Source: Neobacillus terrae (GTDB lineage: Bacteria > Bacillota > Bacilli > Bacillales > Cytobacillaceae). Taken from it: a stretch of 64,000 nucleotides of DNA. The stretch is taken from positions 1 through 64,000 of the forward strand of contig NZ_JAAOEO010000009.1 of assembly GCF_011393025.1 (NCBI RefSeq). Reading direction: 5' to 3'. Both the position numbers and the translations under genes were made by a program. A model generated the notes under the pieces. That model searched no databases and had not been told where the DNA came from. It saw only the letters and a list, made by a program, of their open reading frames with translations. Of this stretch, positions 28,294 to 35,582 are shown piece by piece (the first letter of the stretch is position 1; the number at the start of each line of letters is the position of its first letter).

Positions 28294-29142
28294 TTATGCA
28301 TTTACGGAACCAAGGACACCGTTGGTTGCTGTAATGGCGATAATGACACAACCCCACATATGCTTATAGGCTGTTACCATGTCATTACAGGTAAACCTGA
28401 TACTTTTTGGGCCAGTTAATTCTACTGTTGGAATAGTTGTGGTCATTTTTGCCTGCTGGGAACCTTTTAGTTCTAAATCAAAAGTAATTGGTCCCTCAAA
28501 AGTAATGGGTTTAATAGTTTTAGCCTTTTTAACCGCTGCTTCTGCTTTCGCTCGGATTTCTTCCCTTGCCACTTCTGGATGAATTAATTCTGCTGCAAAA
28601 CGATCAACAGCTCTTTTCGTTACTGCAGCTTCGACATCTGGAAGCGTTTCTTTTACTTCTCGTACATAAGCATCATCCCCGCTAATAAAAATGGCAGGAA
28701 CACTAAAAGAGCCAGCAACTAATGAGTTCATCTCTGTTTCTCCAACGATCTTGCCATTTATCTTCATCTCATTTACACAAATCCCTGCCAAGGTATGGCT
28801 AATGACAGCAACATCAGACCCGCCTTCCCGTCCATGATGCCCGACAAACATAATTCCATCAAAGGATTCATCCAGCCCCTCCAATTGGCACATAACACGG
28901 TTATTCCCTGATACGAGCCTCGCTCGGGAGTCCAATTCTTCTATGAGAATATTGGACATATTTCCGTGACCATCGGCCACTACTATCTCGGTTGCCCCAC
29001 CGGTAAATGCACCTTCAATTGCTGCATTTACATCGGCAGTCATGAGTTTTCGGAAACGCTGATACTCTGAATTTGTCTTTAGCTGCTGGTTCGTAGCTAC
29101 ACCTGAAATACCTTCCATATCTGCTGAAATAAATAACTTCAT
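28294..29142 (-). CDS. dppA: D-aminopeptidase DppA (M55 family)
   Basis: A 282-aa zinc enzyme that removes N-terminal D-amino acids, for example from D-Ala peptides. The metal and active-site residues are visible: SADMEGISGV (Asp8, Glu10), ADGHGN (His about 60), GHHGREG (His about 104) and the C-terminal TGPKSIRF. The known enzyme is a self-compartmentalised decamer. It heads the transporter genes exactly as dppA does in B. subtilis, suggesting use of peptidoglycan-derived peptides. ATG 29142. Confidence 0.93.
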   Translation of the reverse strand: MKLFISADMEGISGVATNQQLKTNSEYQRFRKLMTADVNAAIEGAFTGGATEIVVADGHGNMSNILIEELDSRARLVSGNNRVMCQLEGLDESFDGIMFVGHHGREGGSDVAVISHTLAGICVNEMKINGKIVGETEMNSLVAGSFSVPAIFISGDDAYVREVKETLPDVEAAVTKRAVDRFAAELIHPEVAREEIRAKAEAAVKKAKTIKPITFEGPITFDLELKGSQQAKMTTTIPTVELTGPKSIRFTCNDMVTAYKHMWGCVIIAITATNGVLGSVNA

Positions 29143-29224
29143 CGCTTTTTCCTCCTAAAGGTTATTCAAATATTTAGATAATTTTTTTATAAAGAGAGCT
29201 GATTAAACACTCTCTATTTGTTGA

Positions 29225-30295
29225 TTAAAATGGGAATCTCTGCCCCTCACTCAAGTTAAGAATAAACGCTTTAACCAAGTCCTTAGTTGCAATCAGATCT
29301 CCAACATCTACAACTTCAACAGGTGAATGGGCATATCGGGATGGAATCGACAATACTCCTGTTGGGATTCCTTTACTGGCATAATTTACTGCCCCGCCGT
29401 CAGTTCCAATACCCGGAAAAACCTCCAGCTGGTACGGAATATTTTGTTCTTTAGCCAACTTAATTAGCATTTCCTTCATCGTCTTATGTACTATTAAGCT
29501 AAAATCCATTACCTTGATACCAGTTCCCTTACCGAGTGACAAACTTTGGTCCATTGTTTCCTCTGGCGTATCGCTCACTGCAGTAGTATCCACTGCAATT
29601 GCTGCATCTGCCTCAATATGCTCTGAAGCTGTTTTAGCTCCTCTTAATCCCACTTCTTCCTGAACTGCAAAGAGGAATATCAACTCTCCGGAAAAATTAG
29701 TCCCCTGTAATTCCTCAAGTGCTTGAAGCAGTACAGCGCAGCCTGCTCGGTCATCCAAAGATTTTGACCTTATTTTAGGAGAAGAAGCAGGCCCAAATTG
29801 CTGGAATGGAGTCCCCCAAGTAATAGGAGTACCCACCTCAATACCCAATTCCTCTGCTTCCTCTATCGAAGAGGCACCAATATCAATATAAAGTTGAGAA
29901 TGTTTGCGAACCTTAGAGGGATCATCAAACTTTACATAATGAGCTGACATTGTTCCAATCACACCGGAAATTTCACCCTTATTCCCCATTACCGTTACCG
30001 GTTGTGCTAAAAGAATCCTATCGTCATTTCCTCCCAGTTTTTCAAATCTTAATAGGCCCTTTGCTTCTATTTTCTTAACAATGAAGCCAATTTCATCAAT
30101 ATGGGCTGTTAAAATCACCGTCGGGCCTGGCTTTTCCCCTTTTTTCGTCGCAATAACATTGCCTATTGGATCAATTCTTACTTCATCCACCATACTTTCC
30201 AAATAGTCTTTGAGAAAGTATGACACGGAATGCTCATAGCCGCATGGTCCTGACAAGCTTGTTAATTTTTTTAATATTTCAATCATCCTCATCAT
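29225..30295 (-). CDS. M42 family glutamyl aminopeptidase/endoglucanase-like peptidase
   Basis: A 356-aa di-zinc aminopeptidase of the TET/FrvX/YtoP type. Metal and catalytic positions: TAHIDEIGFIV, SLDDRAGC, QEEVGLRGAK (catalytic Glu), AIAVDTT and GIGTDGGAVNY. It degrades peptides in the cytoplasm and stands between the Lrp regulator and dppA, fitting a peptide-use operon. Start uncertain: ATG codons at 30295, 30292 and 30286. The last lies best behind AAGGG, giving MIEILKKLTSLSGPCGYE. In B. subtilis ykfABCD accompany dpp instead. Confidence 0.88.
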   Translation of the reverse strand: MMRMIEILKKLTSLSGPCGYEHSVSYFLKDYLESMVDEVRIDPIGNVIATKKGEKPGPTVILTAHIDEIGFIVKKIEAKGLLRFEKLGGNDDRILLAQPVTVMGNKGEISGVIGTMSAHYVKFDDPSKVRKHSQLYIDIGASSIEEAEELGIEVGTPITWGTPFQQFGPASSPKIRSKSLDDRAGCAVLLQALEELQGTNFSGELIFLFAVQEEVGLRGAKTASEHIEADAAIAVDTTAVSDTPEETMDQSLSLGKGTGIKVMDFSLIVHKTMKEMLIKLAKEQNIPYQLEVFPGIGTDGGAVNYASKGIPTGVLSIPSRYAHSPVEVVDVGDLIATKDLVKAFILNLSEGQRFPF

Positions 30296-30301
30296 CCCTT
30301 T

Positions 30302-30748
30302 TTAAAAATAGTCGTATGTATTTTTATATACAGCCAGCTGTACAATGGTGTTCATTTCAGTTATGTAATCAAGTTCATTGATCCGGAGAAGTGTTTCAGT
30401 AATCTCGTCCGGACCGGGAACGGCAATCTGCACCAGGATGGAATAAGGGCCGGAGGTCATGGTGATATAGCGAATTTCACGAAACTTCTTTAACTCCTCC
30501 ACTGCCTCTATAATGGACTGCGGTTTTACCTTTAATTGAATGATTGCACCCGATTTTACCCCGAGAGCTACCGGATTAACCACTCCTACCACACTGAGGA
30601 TTCCATTATCCAGTAAGTTTTTGTAGCGAAGCCGAATTGTTTTTTCTGTAACATTTAGATTAGAAGCTATTTCTGTAAAGGACATGCGGCCATCAATAGA
30701 GAGATGCTTAATGATCCCACGATCCATATCATCTATTTCGTACTTCAA
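30302..30748 (-). CDS. Lrp/AsnC-family transcriptional regulator
   Basis: A 148-aa regulator. The N-terminal winged helix-turn-helix (IDDMDRGIIKHLSIDG then FTEIASNLNVTEKTIRLRY) is followed by the RAM ligand-binding domain (GVKSGAIIQLKVKP, YITMTSGPYSILVQI). TTG 30748 is taken as start because AAAGGAGG lies 7 nt upstream and the product then has normal family length; the frame to 30814 would add 22 residues across an inverted repeat. It is the first gene of the peptide operon and likely senses amino acids to control it. Confidence 0.85.
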   Translation of the reverse strand: MKYEIDDMDRGIIKHLSIDGRMSFTEIASNLNVTEKTIRLRYKNLLDNGILSVVGVVNPVALGVKSGAIIQLKVKPQSIIEAVEELKKFREIRYITMTSGPYSILVQIAVPGPDEITETLLRINELDYITEMNTIVQLAVYKNTYDYF

Positions 30749-30764
30749 AGCATTTCCTCCTTTC

Positions 30765-30789
30765 GGAACTATTTTTCTATTATAGTTCC
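30765..30789. promoter_or_regulatory. Inverted repeat in the leader of the Lrp gene
   Basis: GGAACTAT (30765-30772) and ATAGTTCC (30782-30789) form a perfect 8-bp inverted repeat ending a few nt before the Shine-Dalgarno. It could be an autoregulatory operator or an RNA hairpin at the ribosome site. Confidence 0.5.
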
Positions 30790-30877
30790 CTAAATAGGAA
30801 TTAATCCTAAACAAATAATAGATTACGATATTTATATTAAAATTTATTATCTGAATTAGGAATTATTATATAAAAGG

Positions 30878-30892
30878 AATTTTCAGAAATCA
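30878..30892. promoter_or_regulatory. CodY-like box 1 upstream of the lrp-M42-dpp operon
   Basis: AATTTTCAGAAATCA matches 12 of 15 positions of AATTTTCWGAAAATT. dpp is a classic CodY target in B. subtilis. Confidence 0.55.
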
Positions 30893-30907
30893 ACTATTTT
30901 AGTATAT

Positions 30908-30922
30908 TTTTTTCAGAAAATT
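30908..30922. promoter_or_regulatory. CodY-like box 2 upstream of the lrp-M42-dpp operon
   Basis: TTTTTTCAGAAAATT matches 13 of 15 positions of the CodY consensus and starts 30 bp from box 1, about three helical turns. The rest of 30815-31057 is AT-rich with no gene. Confidence 0.6.
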
Positions 30923-31057
30923 TATAAAAGATATAAAAATATGAAAAATGTCTAAGTGAATCTGTGAAAACCAAAAATTAAAATAGGATGTAAGTCCCTA
31001 TTTAGTCGCAGATGGGTGTCCCAAGACCAATAGAGTTAAAAGGTTTAAAACAAAAGA

Positions 31058-31094
31058 AACACGCAGAGGTTTAATCCCTGCGTGTTTTTTGCAA
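31058..31094. terminator. Terminator after the S9 peptidase gene
   Basis: ACACGCAG/CTGCGTGT stem; T6 on the plus strand and TTTCTTTTGTTTT on the minus strand. Confidence 0.8.
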
Positions 31095-31121
31095 CTCATT
31101 TATTTTTCCCCATAGAGATTA

Positions 31122-33101
31122 TTAATGTATATGAGTATACTCACCAAACCAGTCTGCAATATAGTTAAGACGATAAATTCTTAAGGATGGTTTGCCGCTT
31201 CTTGAAAGCTCATGGTTTTCTTCTGGAAATCGGATCATTTTCGCTGGCTTCTCAAGTCTCTTTAAGGCAATAAAAAGCTGCTCCCCTTGTTCAATCGGGC
31301 AGCGGTAATCTTTTTCACTATGCAAAATTAATAATGGTGTTTCAACATTTTTAACATATGCAAGAGGAGAATGCTTCCAAAGCTTTTCTATGTCGCTTAA
31401 GTCAGACTCGATTTGCCATTCCGTAAAGTAATAGCCAATGTCGCTCACCCCGTAAAAGCTTATCCAGTTGGATATCGACCTTTGTGTAACTGCAGCCTTA
31501 AATCTATTTGTATGTCCGACAATCCAATTGGTCATGAAGCCGCCATAGCTGCCTCCAGTAACAAAAAGCTGCTGATCATCTATAAAGTCATGCTGATCTA
31601 GGACATAATCGACTGCATCCATAATATCCTGATAATCTTTTCCGCCATAATCTCCTCTTACAGCATTAACAAATTTCTGCCCATAACCGTGGCTGCCTCT
31701 TGGATTGATAAACAATACGGCATAACCTTTGGATGCAAGCAGCTGGAACTCATGCATATAGGTATTTCCATACATAGCATGCGGCCCACCATGAATTTCA
31801 AGGACCATCGGGTATTGCTTTCCTTCTTCATAGCCGATTGGCAGCATAAGCCAGCCCTGAACCTTCCATCCATCACTAGCCTCGAATTCAAAGGACTTTG
31901 CTTCAGAAAGTTCAACTTTCGATAAAATTTCTTTGTTAACATCCGTTAGCTGCTTGGTAGTTCCCTCTGTGATATTAAGCAGGAATAAATCAGATGGCTT
32001 GGATGGCCTGCTGATTGCCAAAACAGCGCGCTGATTCTTACTATCCAAAGTAAATCCGAAAATATGCTGCTGGTCCAGAAGGGCAGGATAAATTTCACCA
32101 TCTAAATTCCCATAATATAAAACTGTGTTCCCATTGTCTGTGCCCACAAAGTAAAAGCTTGAACTATCTTCGGTCCATTGGGCTCCAGGCAAAACAGCAC
32201 CCTGCTGAAAGTCTCCTGCCATGAAATCTCCAACCGGCAAATCCAGACCCTCTGTAAAACAAGTAAACTTCTTTGCTTCCAGGTCATAAATCCACAATCT
32301 TGAAAGAGTAGCATTATAATATTTCATATCCTGGCCAATAGCAGCAAGAAACTTACCATCTGGCGACCAGGTCACATTCCCAAAAGAACCTGTTCCATTA
32401 GTAATCTTAGAGAGGCCTTTAGATTCCGGGTCAAGTAAATAAATATCATGGATAAAGGACTGATCCTTGTTTGTCTCCAAATCTGCCCCAACAGCTATAT
32501 TTTTTCCATCTGGCGACCAACTGTATAGAGTAAAGTCGTTCTCTCCCTCTGTCAATTGAGAAACCTCACCCGTAACAACGTCAACAACAGATACATGGTG
32601 GAAGGTTCCTTTCCAGAAACCTGAAGCATCGGATTTGTATTTCATTTTACCTACTTCAAGCGGCAATAGTTTTTTATCTGATTCTTTCTCACCAGGTTCC
32701 TTCTGGTTGTTTACTGTTGATAGAAAAGCAATTCTCTTTCCATCCGGGGACCAGACAGGATTAGAAGCCCCATTCTCCAGTTCGGTTACCTGGCGTGCCT
32801 CTCCCCCGTTTATCGAAAGAACAAAAATCTGATTCTTTCCGCCTTCTCTATTTGAAACAAAAGCAACACTTTTTCCATCTAATGACCAGCGTGGAGAGTG
32901 ATTTTTACTCTTGCCATAGGTCAACTGGATAGCCTCTCCCTCTTTTTCCATATCCAAAATAAAAAGATGGGAAAAATAATCATCCGTTTCCTTGTTTATC
33001 CCTGTCTGGACAAAAACGCATTTGTTATTATCCGGAGAAAAACGCGGATCTGAAACCGAGTTTAATTCATACAAGTCTTCAGCGCTCATTCCTCTTTTCA
33101 A
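31122..33101 (-). CDS. S9 family prolyl oligopeptidase (acylaminoacyl-peptidase-like, YuxL type)
   Basis: A 659-aa cytoplasmic serine peptidase. Residues 1-390 form a WD40/TolB-like propeller with repeated W-SPDGK motifs (RWSLDGKSVAF, VWSPDGKRIAF, SWSPDGKNIAV, TWSPDGKFLAA). The C-terminal alpha/beta-hydrolase has the nucleophile elbow TGGSYGGFMT near residue 515, an Asp in HSEKDYRCP and a His in ENHELS. It trims small peptides. The start is TTG 33101, with GGGGGT upstream; ATG 33089 is an alternative. Monocistronic. Confidence 0.88.
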   Translation of the reverse strand: MKRGMSAEDLYELNSVSDPRFSPDNNKCVFVQTGINKETDDYFSHLFILDMEKEGEAIQLTYGKSKNHSPRWSLDGKSVAFVSNREGGKNQIFVLSINGGEARQVTELENGASNPVWSPDGKRIAFLSTVNNQKEPGEKESDKKLLPLEVGKMKYKSDASGFWKGTFHHVSVVDVVTGEVSQLTEGENDFTLYSWSPDGKNIAVGADLETNKDQSFIHDIYLLDPESKGLSKITNGTGSFGNVTWSPDGKFLAAIGQDMKYYNATLSRLWIYDLEAKKFTCFTEGLDLPVGDFMAGDFQQGAVLPGAQWTEDSSSFYFVGTDNGNTVLYYGNLDGEIYPALLDQQHIFGFTLDSKNQRAVLAISRPSKPSDLFLLNITEGTTKQLTDVNKEILSKVELSEAKSFEFEASDGWKVQGWLMLPIGYEEGKQYPMVLEIHGGPHAMYGNTYMHEFQLLASKGYAVLFINPRGSHGYGQKFVNAVRGDYGGKDYQDIMDAVDYVLDQHDFIDDQQLFVTGGSYGGFMTNWIVGHTNRFKAAVTQRSISNWISFYGVSDIGYYFTEWQIESDLSDIEKLWKHSPLAYVKNVETPLLILHSEKDYRCPIEQGEQLFIALKRLEKPAKMIRFPEENHELSRSGKPSLRIYRLNYIADWFGEYTHIH

Positions 33102-33221
33102 TTCTGCAACCCCCAGTTTCTTAATTATTTTTGAACCAACTTATTATTTCGACAACAGAAATAATATTCCTTCTGGATTTTTCATAGTAATCTGCCAATT
33201 TACATAAGCTAAAAATGAATA

Positions 33222-33271
33222 TTGCCTTTCGGCGGACTATTTTGTATCATTAATTTACGAACAAATGTTCT
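33222..33271 (+). promoter_or_regulatory. SOS-type promoter: sigma-A elements with a LexA box
   Basis: -35 TTGCCT (33222-33227), 17-nt spacer, -10 TATCAT (33245-33250), then CGAACAAATGTTCT at 33258-33271. The last element fits the Bacillus LexA (DinR) consensus CGAACRNRYGTTYC at 13 of 14 positions and covers the expected transcription start. Confidence 0.65.
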
Positions 33272-33299
33272 TTTTTGGAGTTGGAAGGAGTATAGAACG

Positions 33300-33686
33300 A
33301 TGACAAGAATACCTGAGGAAGAACGGAACGTCATGGAGAAAGCCATATATTTGCCTATGGTCTTAACCATATTAAACAGGGATTTAGCTGTGGTCGAAAA
33401 AAGTCCTTTTAAGCTCAAGAAGCCTTATCTGGAGTTAATTGAAGAAACAATGAGGGATGTTCATGCTGATTTGGCTAAAGCTAAAAAATATATGATCGCA
33501 AAAAAACTAAAAGTATTGGAGACAAAAAGGGACGACACCTTTACGATGTTTATGTTCGTCTATAACGGATTTGAGGAACATCACAATTATTTCAATCCGA
33601 GGATCCGAAACAAAGTACAGGAAATAATGGAGTATTATTTTTTTAAAAGGCATCAGTCCCGAAAGCAGACTAAAAAACTGCAATAA
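33300..33686 (+). CDS. Hypothetical protein, probably SOS-regulated
   Basis: A 128-aa protein starting MTRIPEEERNVMEKAIYLP. It is helical and rich in Lys and Glu, without signal peptide or membrane segments; the C-terminus is strongly basic (FFKRHQSRKQTKKLQ). I do not recognise a family. ATG 33300 has GGAAGGAG upstream. A LexA box sits on its promoter. It converges on comK with only 2 nt between stop codons and no terminator. Confidence 0.75.
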   Translation: MTRIPEEERNVMEKAIYLPMVLTILNRDLAVVEKSPFKLKKPYLELIEETMRDVHADLAKAKKYMIAKKLKVLETKRDDTFTMFMFVYNGFEEHHNYFNPRIRNKVQEIMEYYFFKRHQSRKQTKKLQ

Positions 33687-33688
33687 AA

Positions 33689-34252
33689 TTATAAAATAGT
33701 TTTTGAGCCATATTTGCGCTCTGCCTCAGAAGCCTCCATGAACTTAGGCCGATGATGCAAATAAAAGGTTTTTCTTTCCATATGTTCCATCCTCTGCATC
33801 AGCTTTGTCTTTAAAAGAGCAGTCCGGAGCAGCTGATTTTCAAATGAACTATAAGAGATGGGAAACAAGTACGATTCTTTGTTTTCAAAGGTAACAAGAG
33901 TCTGGCCGGTAGAATAGCGGCGATGACTAATGACATGCTCATGAGAGATCCATATACATTCCGCTCTGACTGGAGATGTTGTTGGAAAAAAGTAAATAAA
34001 ATTTGATGGGTCTATTGCAATGGGCACTTTATGTGTAATTCCCATTAACAGGCTGCTGCCTTTTTGCCTGCCTTCCAAAGTACTCCCGAAAAATTCACAG
34101 CTCCGTTTAATTAAATCCGTTGGTTTGTAAGGAGATATAAATTCATCTTCCAATTCTACAATTTTCGAATAAACTTTTCTGCCATACTCCTCTGGCTGGA
34201 TGAACATAGTAAATGGATTTACCTCATACATCTCAATCAATTTAGACTCCAA
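33689..34252 (-). CDS. comK: Competence transcription factor ComK
   Basis: A 187-aa DNA-binding master regulator of DNA-uptake genes. Conserved blocks: YEVNPFTMFIQP, DLIKRSCEFFGSTLEGR, THKVPIAIDPSNFIYFFPT, CIWISHEHV and FPISYSSFENQLLRTALLKT. These correspond to the B. subtilis protein (192 aa). The start is TTG 34252, 8 nt after GAGGAG; the 46-residue upstream extension in the same frame has no counterpart in known ComK and is leader sequence. In B. subtilis comK is repressed by CodY, AbrB and Rok and needs its own product. A perfect CodY box lies 150 nt upstream here. Confidence 0.92.
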   Translation of the reverse strand: MESKLIEMYEVNPFTMFIQPEEYGRKVYSKIVELEDEFISPYKPTDLIKRSCEFFGSTLEGRQKGSSLLMGITHKVPIAIDPSNFIYFFPTTSPVRAECIWISHEHVISHRRYSTGQTLVTFENKESYLFPISYSSFENQLLRTALLKTKLMQRMEHMERKTFYLHHRPKFMEASEAERKYGSKTIL

Positions 34253-34329
34253 TATTTCCACTCCTCTATAATTATGGAAAAGCCTCCTGTACAATTGCCT
34301 AAATTTGCCGGTAATTGTAATATTTACCC

Positions 34330-34338
34330 TATCATACC
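34330..34338 (-). promoter_or_regulatory. Extended -10 promoter candidate for comK
   Basis: TGGTATGAT on the minus strand fits TGn-TATNNT; the -35 region is poor, as expected for an activator-dependent promoter. Confidence 0.45.
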
Positions 34339-34402
34339 ATGGAATCTTGTCGGAATTTTGTTTTTTTGAAATAGTTACGAAATTATTCATAATCTAAAAA
34401 AA

Positions 34403-34417
34403 AATTTTCTGAAAATT
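34403..34417. promoter_or_regulatory. Perfect CodY box between comK and the IDEAL-domain gene
   Basis: AATTTTCTGAAAATT equals the CodY consensus AATTTTCWGAAAATT at 15 of 15 positions. It lies upstream of the comK promoter and 11 bp before the -35 of the divergent gene. Confidence 0.8.
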
Positions 34418-34428
34418 TAAAACATTTA

Positions 34429-34457
34429 TTGATTTTATCTATAAAACTCCATATAAT
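34429..34457 (+). promoter_or_regulatory. Sigma-A promoter of the IDEAL-domain gene
   Basis: TTGATT, 17-nt spacer, TATAAT; the start codon is 27 nt downstream. Confidence 0.75.
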
Positions 34458-34483
34458 AGTAAAAAGCCACAGGGGTGATTTCG

Positions 34484-34717
34484 ATGAATGATAAGTATAC
34501 AGATTTAATGAAAATTGGTGCCATGAACCGGCAGCAGGAAAAAGAAGCTTTTGTTCAGGACCTGTATATAGAAATGCTGCTGGCCGAAATTCAACTGACA
34601 ACCGAAAAAGAGAGGCTCATGAAAAAAATTGATCAGGCAATCGATACAAACGACAAGAATCAATTTATGAAATTATCAAAACAGCTTGTCGATATTACCA
34701 AGCGATTTGGAACTTGA
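34484..34717 (+). CDS. yhzC: IDEAL-domain small protein (YhzC-like)
   Basis: A 77-aa helical, highly charged cytoplasmic protein. The C-terminal half reads KKIDQAIDTNDKNQFMKLSK, the pattern of the IDEAL domain (named after its IDEAL motif). Function unknown. ATG 34484 has AGGGGTGAT upstream. It is transcribed divergently from comK; I recall yhzC in that position in B. subtilis, so the symbol rests on synteny. Confidence 0.7.
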   Translation: MNDKYTDLMKIGAMNRQQEKEAFVQDLYIEMLLAEIQLTTEKERLMKKIDQAIDTNDKNQFMKLSKQLVDITKRFGT

Positions 34718-34754
34718 AAAACAGTAATTGGGCTAACAAACTATACTAATGTAT

Positions 34755-34788
34755 TAAATACAAAAGGGCCTCCGTTTTGGAGGCCCTA
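34755..34788. terminator. Terminator between yhzC and the SRAP gene
   Basis: Perfect stem GGGCCTCC/GGAGGCCC with a 5-nt loop, TTTTGTATTT on the minus strand. Confidence 0.85.
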
Positions 34789-34791
34789 AAG

Positions 34792-35460
34792 TTATTTACT
34801 ATTGAACGGCTTAATTATTTCATCGGACTCATTCTTAACAGAATTAACAAGTGTTGAAACCTCATACATTTCCATTTTCTCTGATTCATAAGGCTTAAGA
34901 AGGGATTGTAATAGCAGGGAATCCTCCATTCTCTGGTCTAGCCAGATATTCTGTTTTTCCGGTGTTAAAATAACTGGCATCCGCTCATGGACTTCTGCTG
35001 CCATTTCATTTGCTTTTGTTGTTATTATTGTACAGGACTCTACTCTTCTTCCTTCTTTCTCCCATACCTCCCATAATCCCGCAAAAGCTAATGGCTTTCC
35101 ATCCTTTTTAACGAATCGGTATGGCTGTTTTAATTTCCCTTCCCTTTTCCATTCAAAATAGCCATCTGCAGGTATAATACATCTTTTCTTTTTCAATGGG
35201 TGCTTAAAACTTGATTTTTCATTTAGTGTTTCAGCACGAGCATTAATCATTTTGTAGCCGATCTTTTCATCTGAAGCCCAAAAAGGAATCAGCCCCCAGT
35301 GAAAAAGCTTTCCTGCTCTATGCTGATTTTGAGAAATAATAGCAAGAATCTCCTGTCCTGGCGCTATATTATATCTAGATGGAAACTCATCCGAATATTC
35401 AAATTGAAATTCTTCTTCCAATGTTTCTCTCGTGGATAAAAGTGAAAAACGTCCGCACAT
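34792..35460 (-). CDS. SOS response-associated peptidase (SRAP/HMCES/YedK family)
   Basis: A 222-aa protein that forms a covalent thiazolidine link to abasic sites in single-stranded DNA, shielding them. The catalytic cysteine is residue 2 (MCGRFSLL); NIAPGQ (about 33), INARAET (about 75), CIIPADGYFEWK (about 94) and the conserved His in VHERMPVIL are present. The length is standard. No LexA box was seen upstream despite the family name. ATG 35460, with AGGAGGGGGAGT before it. Confidence 0.92.
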   Translation of the reverse strand: MCGRFSLLSTRETLEEEFQFEYSDEFPSRYNIAPGQEILAIISQNQHRAGKLFHWGLIPFWASDEKIGYKMINARAETLNEKSSFKHPLKKKRCIIPADGYFEWKREGKLKQPYRFVKKDGKPLAFAGLWEVWEKEGRRVESCTIITTKANEMAAEVHERMPVILTPEKQNIWLDQRMEDSLLLQSLLKPYESEKMEMYEVSTLVNSVKNESDEIIKPFNSK

Positions 35461-35582
35461 TAAAACTCCCCCTCCTGCTTCATTTATACTCTTTTTACCC
35501 TTATTTTAGCGTATGTCACTTTAAAATTAACTTTAATTATCTTTTCTAAAAAATAACCGGAGAAAGCTCCCCGGTCGCAGAC

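Noticed and set aside
30923..31057. Possible small RNA between the Lrp operon and the S9 peptidase
   Set aside because: Only a weak AATAGG/CCTATT pairing near 30.98-31.0 kb and no promoter; nothing beyond the terminator could be supported.
34253..34390. N-terminal extension of ComK by 46 residues
   Set aside because: No homologue has it, and the better ribosome site GAGGAG is at the internal TTG; the extension covers the extended -10.
34792..35520. LexA box for the SRAP gene
   Set aside because: No GAAC-N4-GTTC-type sequence in the upstream region.
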